Source: Diphasiastrum complanatum (lineage: Eukaryota; Streptophyta; Lycopodiopsida; Lycopodiales; Lycopodiaceae). From it: a DNA stretch of 64,000 nt. Each line of letters opens with the position of its first letter. The first letter of the stretch is position 1. Shown piece by piece: positions 11,309 to 20,229 of this stretch. A program made the position numbers and the translations under genes. The notes under the pieces are model-generated. The model did not search any database. It was not told where the DNA came from and saw nothing but the letters and a program-made list of their open reading frames with translations. The stretch lies in assembly GCA_029204225.1 (NCBI GenBank), contig CM055095.1, positions 68,304,305-68,368,304 of the forward strand, given 5' to 3'.

Positions 11309-12425
11309 CACTGGTTGCTCATGTATTAAAAGCTCGTAGATGGTGAAACGCACCAGCAATTAGAAAAATCATAAAAGGTTTAGGCGACATGGTTTCTTAA
11401 TAACTGTCTAAGAACTGGGTCTTTACTCTCTTGGGATTTTGATTCGCGTCCATATGATCTTTTAGTGGATTACTCCCATCTGATGTTTCATCAGTAGCCA
11501 CATCTCAACTGCAATGACCTTTTTTCCCTGAAGATGTAAATCATTGAAGTTTTTTGGAAAATGATTTTTTATACTTTTTCATAGACTTTAAGATTCATAA
11601 TAGATCTTATTGAGGCCCATCTTTACAAGGTTTTCATACATGTTTATTTTATTTTATTTCTAAGCAACATATTTGGTTTCAAACAATGGGCAAGAATATG
11701 TATTGGAAAAAGCTAGAATAATAAGAAACTATTTAGATTCTGTTGTGACAAATATAATTCATCAACAAGTTTTCACCACTGATCACTATCAAATTATAAT
11801 TTTGTGATTGTGTTTTGTTTTGCAGGACATATAGACAATGTCTTCCATATTGGATGAAGAAAGGATCGAATTTTCAGAGGTGCGTCCTGAAGATTACTTT
11901 ATTGATGGTTTGTGATCGTTGAAATTGCAAACATTGAGAAACTAGGAAACTGAGATTCTGAGAAATTGAGTTTTTGAGAAACTGAGAAACTGAGATTCTG
12001 AAATTTGCATCGTGAATGTTGTGAATACTGATTGTGAATATTGTAAATACTGATCGTGAACATTGTGCAAAGTAAAATAGACAATGTCAATTAGTCCTAG
12101 TAGATCAAAGCTAATATCGAATTAAACAAAATTATCATTATAGTCATTTCAATTTTTAAGTTTTTGTTATTTTCTTCTTAGCTTGAGAAGCATATTATAT
12201 TATCTTTTACAACCACACATAACATTTTCAACGTCTTTTTTCATTTCAATTGAATCATCATATCTCGTCGAACAACATTCGAGCAAATGTTGTTGTGATG
12301 TTATAATTTGGAAAGGACAATATAAAAACGATCCAAATTTTAAAATCCAATATGAGCAAATCACATAATTCAAAACATACATAAAACTTCTTACCAACAA
12401 CGACAATCAATCATCAATACAATGT
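11309..12425. other. no gene; short GAAACTGAGATTCTGA repeats
   Basis: Non-coding AT-rich DNA. Between about 11932 and 12062 words of the type GAGAAACTGAGATTCTGA and GAATACTGATTGTGAA recur several times, a degenerate minisatellite. Nothing else is recognisable. Confidence 0.4.
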
Positions 12426-12429
12426 GACA

Positions 12430-13360
12430 GCTTTTATTTGTTTTGGTTTTGCAAATGCATGAATTATAAGTTAGTAATATATCATTGTGACACTGATTCA
12501 ACAACAACAATTCGAGAAATTGTGACATGCATCAATCCAATTGGAACAATGAAAATCATCATTATACGAACAAATATTGACAACAAAGTAGAAGTATATT
12601 CTTGGAAAGAACCAAGAACAACCATAGAACCACGTATCTCGTCAAACAACAAAAAACGAAAGTGATACAAATGGACGAAAACAATGAAACAAAATCTACA
12701 CTCTCTAATAGATCGATTTCAGTAAATGTTGATTGTTAACAAATTTAAGCAAGTCCATCAAGACTCACAACTATCAAACAACATCATCATTTATTACTTC
12801 AGAAACTACATAAAAACAAATGAATATAATCAACTATTAAACAAAGCGAAAAACACAATAATGAATCCACTAAGCAATTTCAATGAGCAACAAATTTCTG
12901 TTGAAGATTTCATACAAAAACATGGAGGAAATTCCAAAAAAGTTGCAAAGTACGAAGAAAGAATCAACGTCCTAAAACAAAATGCATTTGTTGTGATAGA
13001 TTATTTTTCAATTTCCAAGTCTATACTCTGACAGGGAGAGCAATCAATTAATTAGAAAAATTAAAATTATTTGACGAAAAACAAATAACTGTCATTCATG
13101 TTCAAAAAATATGCAAATCGTGCAAAGCTACAATATCAAAAGAAATGTTGTTGCCTGAATATGCATCACCAATGAAGTATTCCACCAACAAGCCATTGAG
13201 CAAAGTAAATGAACTCAATGACTTAGAAGAACGCTTGGTATCACCTCGGATTGCATTCTCACAAATAGGAAATCTCTCATTTGAAAGACAACTGGGCATT
13301 ACTAAAAGTATTATCAATGTTACTGCAAATCTAGATCAACTATACAAAGTCATATAACAA
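12430..13360 (+). pseudogene. Helitron-like transposase N-terminal remnant
   Basis: A broken coding region ends in a well-conserved block. ICKSCKATISK (a Cys-x2-Cys pair near 13110-13135) leads to LPEYASP, NKPLSKVNELNDLEERLVSP (13190-13255), RIAFSQIGNLSF and SIINVTANLDQL. The LNxLEERLVSPRIxFxQI plus INVxAxxDxL pattern is the one found just upstream of the Rep/helicase domain in Helitron-encoded proteins. Frames at 12726-13031 and 13145-13357 are separated by stops. No Rep HUH motif, helicase or Helitron end was seen, so only a fragment remains. Confidence 0.65.
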
Positions 13361-13708
13361 ATTTAATTACGATTTTAAATGATTCAAACTTTGGGCCATT
13401 GTTTGAAGAAGCCAACAAATACAAGAGGAATCAATACCTTTGTCTAAAAAATAATTTTGTACAAACTTATAATAGATTGACTTTTAAAATAAATAACAAA
13501 TATAATAGATCTGATCTAACATTCAAATGTCTGTTAAAAACTTACAAGTGACTAAACTACAAAATAATTACACAAAATAATTATCACAACAATATAAAAA
13601 AAAAACTTTAAAAAATTTTAAAATTTTAAGATTCATGATATTATGACATGGCAAGGCCTTTGTAATACAATACCACATGGTTATTGTTTTTTAACAAATA
13701 GACATGCC
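13361..13708. other. AT-rich, no gene
   Basis: Very AT-rich DNA with poly-A and poly-T runs near 13600; no open frame worth naming. Confidence 0.45.
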
Positions 13709-14077
13709 CTAGGTGCGCTTGTGAAAACACCCAGCTTCTTCTTCACAAACGTCAGCAAATGAACGAAACTTATTGTCTCTGGCTTTGGAACGGAGGGAAG
13801 CACTCTGGAACTCCGATACTGAATTTTCTAGATGACATGGTTCAGTACAATTGCGGGCACGAGACAAGAACGGAGATTGAAAGCTTTGGCGTCCAGATAC
13901 ACATTTTGGATTCAACCGCAAGAGAAAATTCCCATAGTTTTGTGGGTCATGCAAGCTCGTTAGTCGTAACGGCAAGACAACAGAGACATCTTCATTGGAA
14001 CCTCCTGCTAAAGCAAGGAAGGCCGGCGGTTGAGTCTCCTGAAAAGCTTTGCGTCCCATGTTTTGTCGTTTCACCAC
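13709..14077 (-). CDS. hypothetical short ORF, possible exon
   Basis: A 122-codon minus-strand frame with ordinary protein composition (start MVKRQNMGRKAFQE, later PLRLTSLHDPQNYGNFLLRL and KARDNKFRSFADVCEEEAG). I do not recognise the family. A GGTGTTTTC sequence right after CEEEAG could be a splice donor, so this could be a first exon rather than a complete gene. The opposite strand is also open over most of the interval, so one of the two is a shadow. Evidence for expression is nil from sequence alone. Confidence 0.22.
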   Translation of the reverse strand: MVKRQNMGRKAFQETQPPAFLALAGGSNEDVSVVLPLRLTSLHDPQNYGNFLLRLNPKCVSGRQSFQSPFLSRARNCTEPCHLENSVSEFQSASLRSKARDNKFRSFADVCEEEAGCFHKRT

Positions 14078-14418
14078 CTTTCTTTCTTACATAAAGCTTA
14101 GCACTGGCCAAGAGCCTCATCGGGGATAAGTGGCAGCAGCACAAAAAAAACTGGACATGCACTTGGGGATAATTAATCGCGACACATGAGCTTTCAAAGA
14201 GCTAAATCAACAATTATCTTCATGCTTGCTCGAAGCGGATGCCGTTTTCATGTGAAAAACATGACTAAGCTATTATACGCATCTAACTGCATCATTCCGC
14301 AGATGTTTTCAAGTTTGTGTACGCCGTGCCGGATGGATACATCTACCTCTATGTCTTCCTCATGTCATCCAATAATCCAAAATACAAGAACTGACACAAG
14401 GAAGGGATACGATGTTGT

Positions 14419-14478
14419 CCCGGCTCAATCAGTTGAGTATGCTAAAGCTACGAGCAGATTTCAACAGATTGAGCCGGG
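14419..14478. repeat. 18-bp inverted repeat (hairpin)
   Basis: CCCGGCTCAATCAGTTGA (14419-14436) and TCAACAGATTGAGCCGGG (14461-14478) are complementary at 17 of 18 positions across a 24-nt loop. Part of the loop, CTACGAGCAG (14448-14457), also has its inverse CTGCTCGTAG at 14555-14564, so two alternative stems are possible. Confidence 0.85.
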
Positions 14479-15348
14479 CCAATATCGCAACCTTGTCCTA
14501 CTCAAGCCAAAGTTCGTTGCATGTTGCTTTTTGTAGATTTGTCAGCAGGCACAGCTGCTCGTAGATTTTTTCTCAAGGCGTTGCCTATTTATATGAAATC
14601 AAACTGACTAGGACATCCGAACACACGAACACAGTTGGTATTGCGCATTTCTGCTGCTCCTTTTCTCTCCACTAGGTGGCAGATTGCTGGCAGGCTCGTC
14701 ACCTCGCGGAGCACATTGCACTCTTCTTTGGCACACATTGCGCTACAGAAGACCATCGCGCTAGAGAAGAGTCTAGAACGGCTCTGATTCCACATAAATT
14801 TCTCATATAGTGCCGTTACAATTAATGAGAGAGTCAGAGAGAGCGAACAAGGGCGAGAGAGCAGATTAACTAAACAACGGACTGAATTCATCTGCGACGG
14901 GGCCAACTGGCGTTTAATTGGAAATGGACGAAACGTTGTGTTTGTTAAAGACGCGAACAAACGAGACTCTCCATACTTTTCACCTAATACTAAATGCAAT
15001 AAGAAGGTATGAGTGATTGAGTAAGTAGCATGTACATATCAAGTGCTGCGAGTACAAAAACAATAGCGAATGAAATTGCATATTTTAAACTATCTTTGAG
15101 TAACTGATAACTTTGTCTAATGCACTTCCACTGATAATTAGTAAGTGTTGCTAACAATATTCAAAGTAGAGAATAAAGCTGTAGAACTGAATAAATGGAT
15201 GGATGTTGATTAACTATAGGATTATGGGAGAATAATCTAACATCTTGACACATCATGTTGCCAAAAAGATTTGGAAAACGAAACATGAGTGATCATGCAT
15301 TTGGCAGACTTCACGAATTGAATTGATCTTGAGTTTAGTTGCGAAAGC
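14479..15348. other. no confident gene
   Basis: A 136-codon minus-strand frame spans 14589-14999 without recognisable motifs, followed by AT-rich DNA to 15348. A GA-rich stretch (GAGAGAGTCAGAGAGAGCG) lies near 14828. Confidence 0.3.
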
Positions 15349-15660
15349 TTAAGTGTTACAACTCCCTAAGATTTTCGACTGCCTTGAAGGTTCCGCACAC
15401 CCCATACCAGTGATGACGCACCATATCCGCCCATCCATAGGATCACAATCGAACTGTTTGAAGTCTTTGAAATAGTTCAAAGCCTCAGCCTTGTTCTTGA
15501 TGAACATAATGCTGGTAAATCTAGAATAATCATCATTAAAAGTGATAAAATATAGTGCAGAACCCAGAGAGGGAATATTCATAGGGCCTCACAAATGACT
15601 ATGTATTAATTCTAGAATAGACTTAGCTCTAGTGGCTTGTCCATTTTCATCAAGCACGGT
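15349..15660 (-). pseudogene. copia integrase core fragment
   Basis: Read downwards: ATRAKSILELIHSH, a stop, GPMNIPSLGSALYFITF, NDDYSRFTSIMFIKNKAEAL and NYFKDFKQF. This is the start of the copia integrase core (canonical ELIHSDVCGP...FxxFIDDYSR) that joins element cDNA to the chromosome; the first catalytic Asp (IDDYSR) corresponds to the D in NDDYSR. About 60 residues survive, with a premature stop at the GP turn. Both flanks are unrelated. Confidence 0.85.
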
Positions 15661-15898
15661 CTTGTCGGCGACACGTGACCACCTAGGATGGTGACGCGTG
15701 GCACCCAAACATGTCGATAGCGCCAGAACTGCGTCATGCCCCTTGCGAGGCCGTCACTGAAGGGCGTACCGTTATGGTACATAACATTCCCCCCCATAAA
15801 ACTTCCTTCTATGGGAGAAAACCAGGAAATATAAATCTTAAATCATCTTCCTTAACAATTAGCTAAATCTGAAGATCAAAATTTTCAAGATCCACATT

Positions 15899-16225
15899 AA
15901 GGGGGAGTGTTGGAATTCTATCCTCAAGCCCAATTCCATTAGCTAATGAGCATCCTAAAAAAATCTATATATACTTATTCTTATGAAGGCTCGAATTTCC
16001 AGTAAAAAAATTTAGGATCAAATGTTTCCAACCCAAGCATATTTTCGAATCCAATGTCATTTTTGTCAAAGAAAAATTTCTCCTTCAAGTCGTGAACAAT
16101 CGTGAGGAGAGAACCATTGTGAACCGTAGTCGTTGACCTTGCAGTGCCCTTTAGTCATCTTCCTTCCTGAACTGTTTTGTGTTTGCATCGTAGGTGACCG
16201 CAAGCCTTAGCTTGGCGGTGATAAA
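15899..16225 (+). repeat. copia PPT and partial LTR (plus strand)
   Basis: A purine tract AAGGGGGAG (15899-15907) is followed by TGTTGGAATTCTATCC at 15908, a classic copia PPT/3' LTR junction. A TATA-like CTATATATAC lies near 15963-15972. The LTR stops being readable around 16225, where a minus-strand copia LTR begins; no CA end could be fixed. The body of this element is missing upstream. Confidence 0.65.
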
Positions 16226-17079
16226 TTTTATAGTTTTTAGGACAATAATGATTGTACTTAACAATCATAGAGAGTTATTGGTTGCTTAATCAATGGATCT
16301 ATCAAGTTCTGCACATTAGATCTTGATCTAGATTCACTACACATGGATTTAAGCAAGAGCAATGGATCAACACATCATAAATTAGTGAGAGCGGCCTCAC
16401 ACGTGTGGAGTACTGTCCACAGTACGGCCTGCACCTAAAACAACAAGCACAATCATCCTAGATAGCAATTATTCATAGAAATCACAAGACAAATGACTAG
16501 AACCTCACAAAAGTGTAGAATGCAAAAGTCTCATCAATCTTCTTAGCAAAATGGTGATCCTTTTATGGATCAAGTACATCCACAAGTCTGGTACAGTCCA
16601 GCAGGTCTTCACACGTGTGAAGAGTGCCACATCACTCAGATCTATCCATTTGATTCATCCTTGATCCTTATCCAAAGTTGACCTTCTAGAATATGGCTAA
16701 AATCCACAAAACTAGTCTCCTAAAATATAGGAATATTCCCTACAAAATAGAATCTAAGAAAATGGTCAACTCTTATCTTCTAGTACTCTATACACACGTG
16801 TGAACATCCACTTGCTATGTGGGAGCATTTACTCATGCACATGCAAGGAAAAGCTAATTTCTAGGTGACTAGTCAACTTGACCAAAAAACTAGTCATATC
16901 ATGTTCACACTAACTAGATTGATACAAAATCATTTTAGATATATACAAGTATGAAAAGTACATCCTTTCACACGTGGGAACAGACTCCACACGTGTGAAA
17001 TCAGATCATCAAAATCATTTTAATGTTTGATCAATATTTACAATAACCAATGTCAAGTGAGAAGTGATAATTTTCAACA
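16225..17079 (-). repeat. copia 3' LTR (minus strand), about 855 bp
   Basis: The outer end is fixed at 17079 (minus TGTTGAAAATTATCAC) next to the purine-rich AAGTGAGGAG. It extends left to about 16225, where it is cut by other DNA. Several copies of the palindromic core ACACGTGT occur, including the 16-bp perfect palindrome CTTCACACGTGTGAAG at 16607-16622. Related LTR pieces, one of them inverted, lie at 40863-41744. Confidence 0.75.
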
Positions 17080-17086
17080 CTCCTCA

Positions 17087-18062
17087 CTTCTAACTTGGCA
17101 AATCCAATGTACATCTATCTACAATTCCAAGAGCATATCTTAATTTAAAAAATGGATCTTTGGACAATGGCTTGGTTAAAATATTAGCTATGCATTCGGA
17201 TGATGGTACATGATGTAGTTGCACCTCCTTGGATTGTACCTTCTCCCTCACAAAGTGGTGAGCTATCTCAATATGCTTTGTTCTAGCATGGAAGATAGGA
17301 TTTGAAGCAATTTGTTGAGAAGCTTTATTGTCACAAAATATGTAAGGGATCTCCTCGGCCTCTGGCACATGTAGCTCCATCAAGAGTCTTCTTGGCCATA
17401 GGAGCTCTTTGGTTGTTGAAGTCAATGCTTTGTACTCGGCTTCACCAGAAGATAGTGAGATTGTATCTTGCTTTTTGGAAAGCCAAGATATTACTCCTCC
17501 ACATAGAAATGTTGCAAATGCACTAATGGACTTCCTATCCATCTTGTCACCTGCAAGAGTAGGATTCTCAAGTGCAAGTTAGATCCTTCATAAAGTATGC
17601 CAAAAAATCTAGTACTAGAAACATATCTAAGTACTCTCTTGGCACTTTTCCAATGATGATCTAAAGGAGCTTGCATAATTTGAATCAACTTGCTTACACA
17701 AAAACTTAAGTCAGGTTTAGTGATGGTCAAATAGATTAGAGAGCCTATAAGCTTCCTAAAAAGGGTGATGTCCTCAAAGAATGCTTCATCACCTTCATTA
17801 GTTGTTTTCACAACATGATCCGTAGGGGTGTCAATTCCCTTACAATCTTTCATACCAAATCTTTGAAGAATGGAAGTAGTATACTTAGATTGACTTATGA
17901 AAGTACAATTGCTACTTCTAGACACTTCTATCCCAAGTATAAACTTTAGGAAGCCTAGATCTACCATCTTGAACTCACTAGATAAATCAACTTTTACTTA
18001 GCTTATACCTTCATCATCATTTCCTGTCAAAATGATGTCATCAACATAAAGTACAGCAGTTA
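17087..18062 (-). pseudogene. copia RT C-terminus and RNase H
   Basis: Read downwards from 18062: LYVDDIILTGND (RT catalytic box intact), SSEFKMVDLGFLKFILGIEV, SKYTTSILQRFGMKDCKGID, RKLIGSLIYLTITKPDLSF, then after a frameshift RNase H with SAFATFLCGGVISWLSKKQD, TISLSSGEAEYKAL, IPYIFCDNKASQ and HARTKHIEIAHHFVREKV, ending in LDLPS-stop at 17090. The C-terminus looks complete and is followed by the 3' LTR. The element is cut at 18062 by a plus-strand gypsy copy. Close relatives lie at 34.7-36.3 kb and 41.9-42.4 kb. Confidence 0.9.
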
Positions 18063-18068
18063 ACACCC

Positions 18069-19149
18069 ACACAGTTCAAGAGACTATGATCATAGTTGGT
18101 GGAGTATTAAGACTGTTTTGCCTGGAGTTATAGTGATCTTAAGGGCGTTCCACCAATAGTAGTCCAACACACCGTACCCTTGGTGGACGGAGCAGTCCCC
18201 ATGATAAGTCGTTACTACCGCTGCAACCCGAATTATACAGAACTGATCAAGTGGGAGTTGCAGAAACTGATGGATGCAGATTTCATCTATGAAATCGAAC
18301 ACACGGAATGGGTATCACCGATAATTATAGTATCCAAGAAGAAAGACAAAATGCGGATTTGTGTGAATCTGAAAGCACTAAATGCAGTCACCAAAAAAGA
18401 CCATTTTCCTTTACCATTTACGGAAAGTGTCCTCGACAAGGTAGCTGGCGCCGAAGCCTACAGTTTTCTGGACAGCTTAAGCGGCTACAATCAGGTGAAG
18501 AAGGCCCCCAGGACCAACACAAAACAGCATTTTCCACGGAATGGGAAACCTATGCCTATAAAGTGATGCCATTCGGACTTTGCAATGCCCCAAGCACTTT
18601 CTAGCGAGTCATGCAGGCGGCATTCAAAGATTATTTGCAAAAAATTTTAGAAATTTTCTTGGACGATTTGTGCGTGCATGGACCAGACTCAGAACAATGA
18701 CAACATATAAAGGAAGCACTGATCAAATACCCTTCCAATTGGTATATGGTTAGGATGTTGTAATGCCAGTAGAGTTTTTAGTTCCTTCATTAAGGATTGC
18801 CACCACGCAACGTCTTAATGAGTCCAAATCTCTACAACTACGCCACGAAGTTCTATATAAACTCTGTGAAACATGCTTACTAGCTGTGCACGCATTGGCA
18901 GCTGAAAAGGAAAGACGCAAGGCATGGCATGATCGCAGGTTACAAAAGAAGGATCTTCGCACCGGAGATTTGGTCCTGATGTATAAAACCAAGGCAATCA
19001 AGGAAAAATTAAAATTCATAGGCGAAGGTCCTTATAGGATCAAGGAAATTCTTAATCATGGAGCTGTAAATTTGGAAAAGCTAGATGGGACACCATTCGA
19101 TACACCCATCAACAGTAGCCGGTTGCACAAATATTGGCCACCGTTGTAA
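18069..19149 (+). pseudogene. Tat-like gypsy pol with large internal deletion
   Basis: The first half (18069-18700) is RT: TQFKRL, VVQHTVPLVDGAVP, VSPIIIVSKKKDKMRI, KALNAVTKKDHF, AEAYSFLDSLSGYNQV, MPFGLCNAPSTF, and FLDDLCVHGPDSE at the catalytic box. At about 18702 the sequence jumps to the integrase C-terminus: QIPFQLVYG, DVVMPVEFLVPSLRIATTQR, KAWHDRRLQKKDLRTGDLVL and EGPYRIKEILNHGAV, ending WPPL-stop at 19149. RNase H and the integrase catalytic core are deleted. The intact order can be seen in the copy at 55.7-58.3 kb. Confidence 0.9.
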
Positions 19150-20229
19150 GATAGATCTAGATTGGCGATGACACATTACAAAAAGCTATTCTACTAAACC
19201 ATCATCGCTAGATCTAAGAAGTTCAAGCCAAATCAAGCTAGATCCATCTAGATTCAGCAAGATCTGGCAAGATCGAGAAAATCCATCAGAATCCAAGAAG
19301 GATCCAGATCCAGATAGGATCAAGAAGGAAGCAGATCATCAGACTAACTGATGGATCTACTACCAAGTATCCATCAGAACTTCCAGAGAACCACCAATAG
19401 TTAGATCAAGCATGGATGAAGCTAATTACTAGTTTACAAAAGCTAAAAATCAAAACATCTCGAGATCTCATCTAAAAAACTCTGAAAGAGCACTTTTTTC
19501 ATGATTTTTTGAGATCCCCTGGAAGATAGCTCTTGAAACTTGGATAGTCACCAGATCTGACCTAGATGCATCCATGAAAATCTCTGCGAGAGTTCCTGAA
19601 GGAGTAATGATCATTTTTTGGTGTATGCGAGAGTTCCCAGAAGCTGAATTTTCAGAACCCTCCTAGAGCCTCAAGATCATTTCACCAACCCTCGCAAGGT
19701 GCCTAAATGGAATCAGAGCAGTGAAATTAGCCTGCTGACATGGTCTGATCTTGAAAATCCAATCACAGAAACAAGTTGGGGGCGAGAGATCACTTCCTAC
19801 GAGAGTTGAACCCTCGCAAACAGCCTGAACCCTCACAGAACCTTCGCATAGCAGTCAAATCACCTTCTGAACTCTCACAGACTTCCCTGAGGTCTTAGAA
19901 TTTTGTGAAGAAGGTGCCTGCCAAAATTTGGGTGGAACTAAGCAAAGGAAAGTGGATCTCACCTAATATGCACTCTAAATTCCTCTATATAAGGGTTGAA
20001 TTCGAGTCATTTGTCACCTTTGCTAGCGAAGCTCAGCCAAAATTTACACTGAGATTACCAAGTTCTCCGTTTGCAACCAAACTTTGTACCAACTATCATC
20101 TGATCATACTGAACACCGATGCGCTTTGAACTACACTTCTTTCATCCAACACTCGTTATTCACAATTTTCTGTCGCTTCCACACCCTTTTTCATTTTCCA
20201 CCATTTTTCCTATTTTTTTGACCTCTAAT
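19150..20229 (+). other. pol-to-ORF spacer with TATA box and inverted GCGAGAGTTC words
   Basis: No gene. GATC-rich repeats (AGATCTAGA, AGATCCAGA) fill 19150-19400. From 19570 to 19880 words such as GCGAGAGTTCC and GAACCCTCGC occur in both orientations. A good core promoter, CCTCTATATAAGGG (TATA at 19993-20000), lies about 230 bp before the next ORF. The stretch from 20003 (TTCGAGTCATTTGTCACC, GCTAGCGAAGCTC) is clearly related to 58997-59040, in the equivalent place of the other copy. It may be an LTR or a long 3' spacer with its own promoter. Confidence 0.6.
19990..20003 (+). promoter_or_regulatory. TATA box
   Basis: CCTCTATATAAGGG fits a plant TATA element (TATATAA) with a plausible start 30-35 bp downstream near the TTGAATTCGAG sequence. 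Its position, between gypsy pol and a gag-like ORF, suggests either an LTR promoter or an internal promoter. Confidence 0.55.

Noticed and set aside
14589-14999. 136-codon minus-strand frame as a gene
   Set aside because: No recognisable motif, no splice or promoter context, and composition similar to surrounding non-coding DNA.
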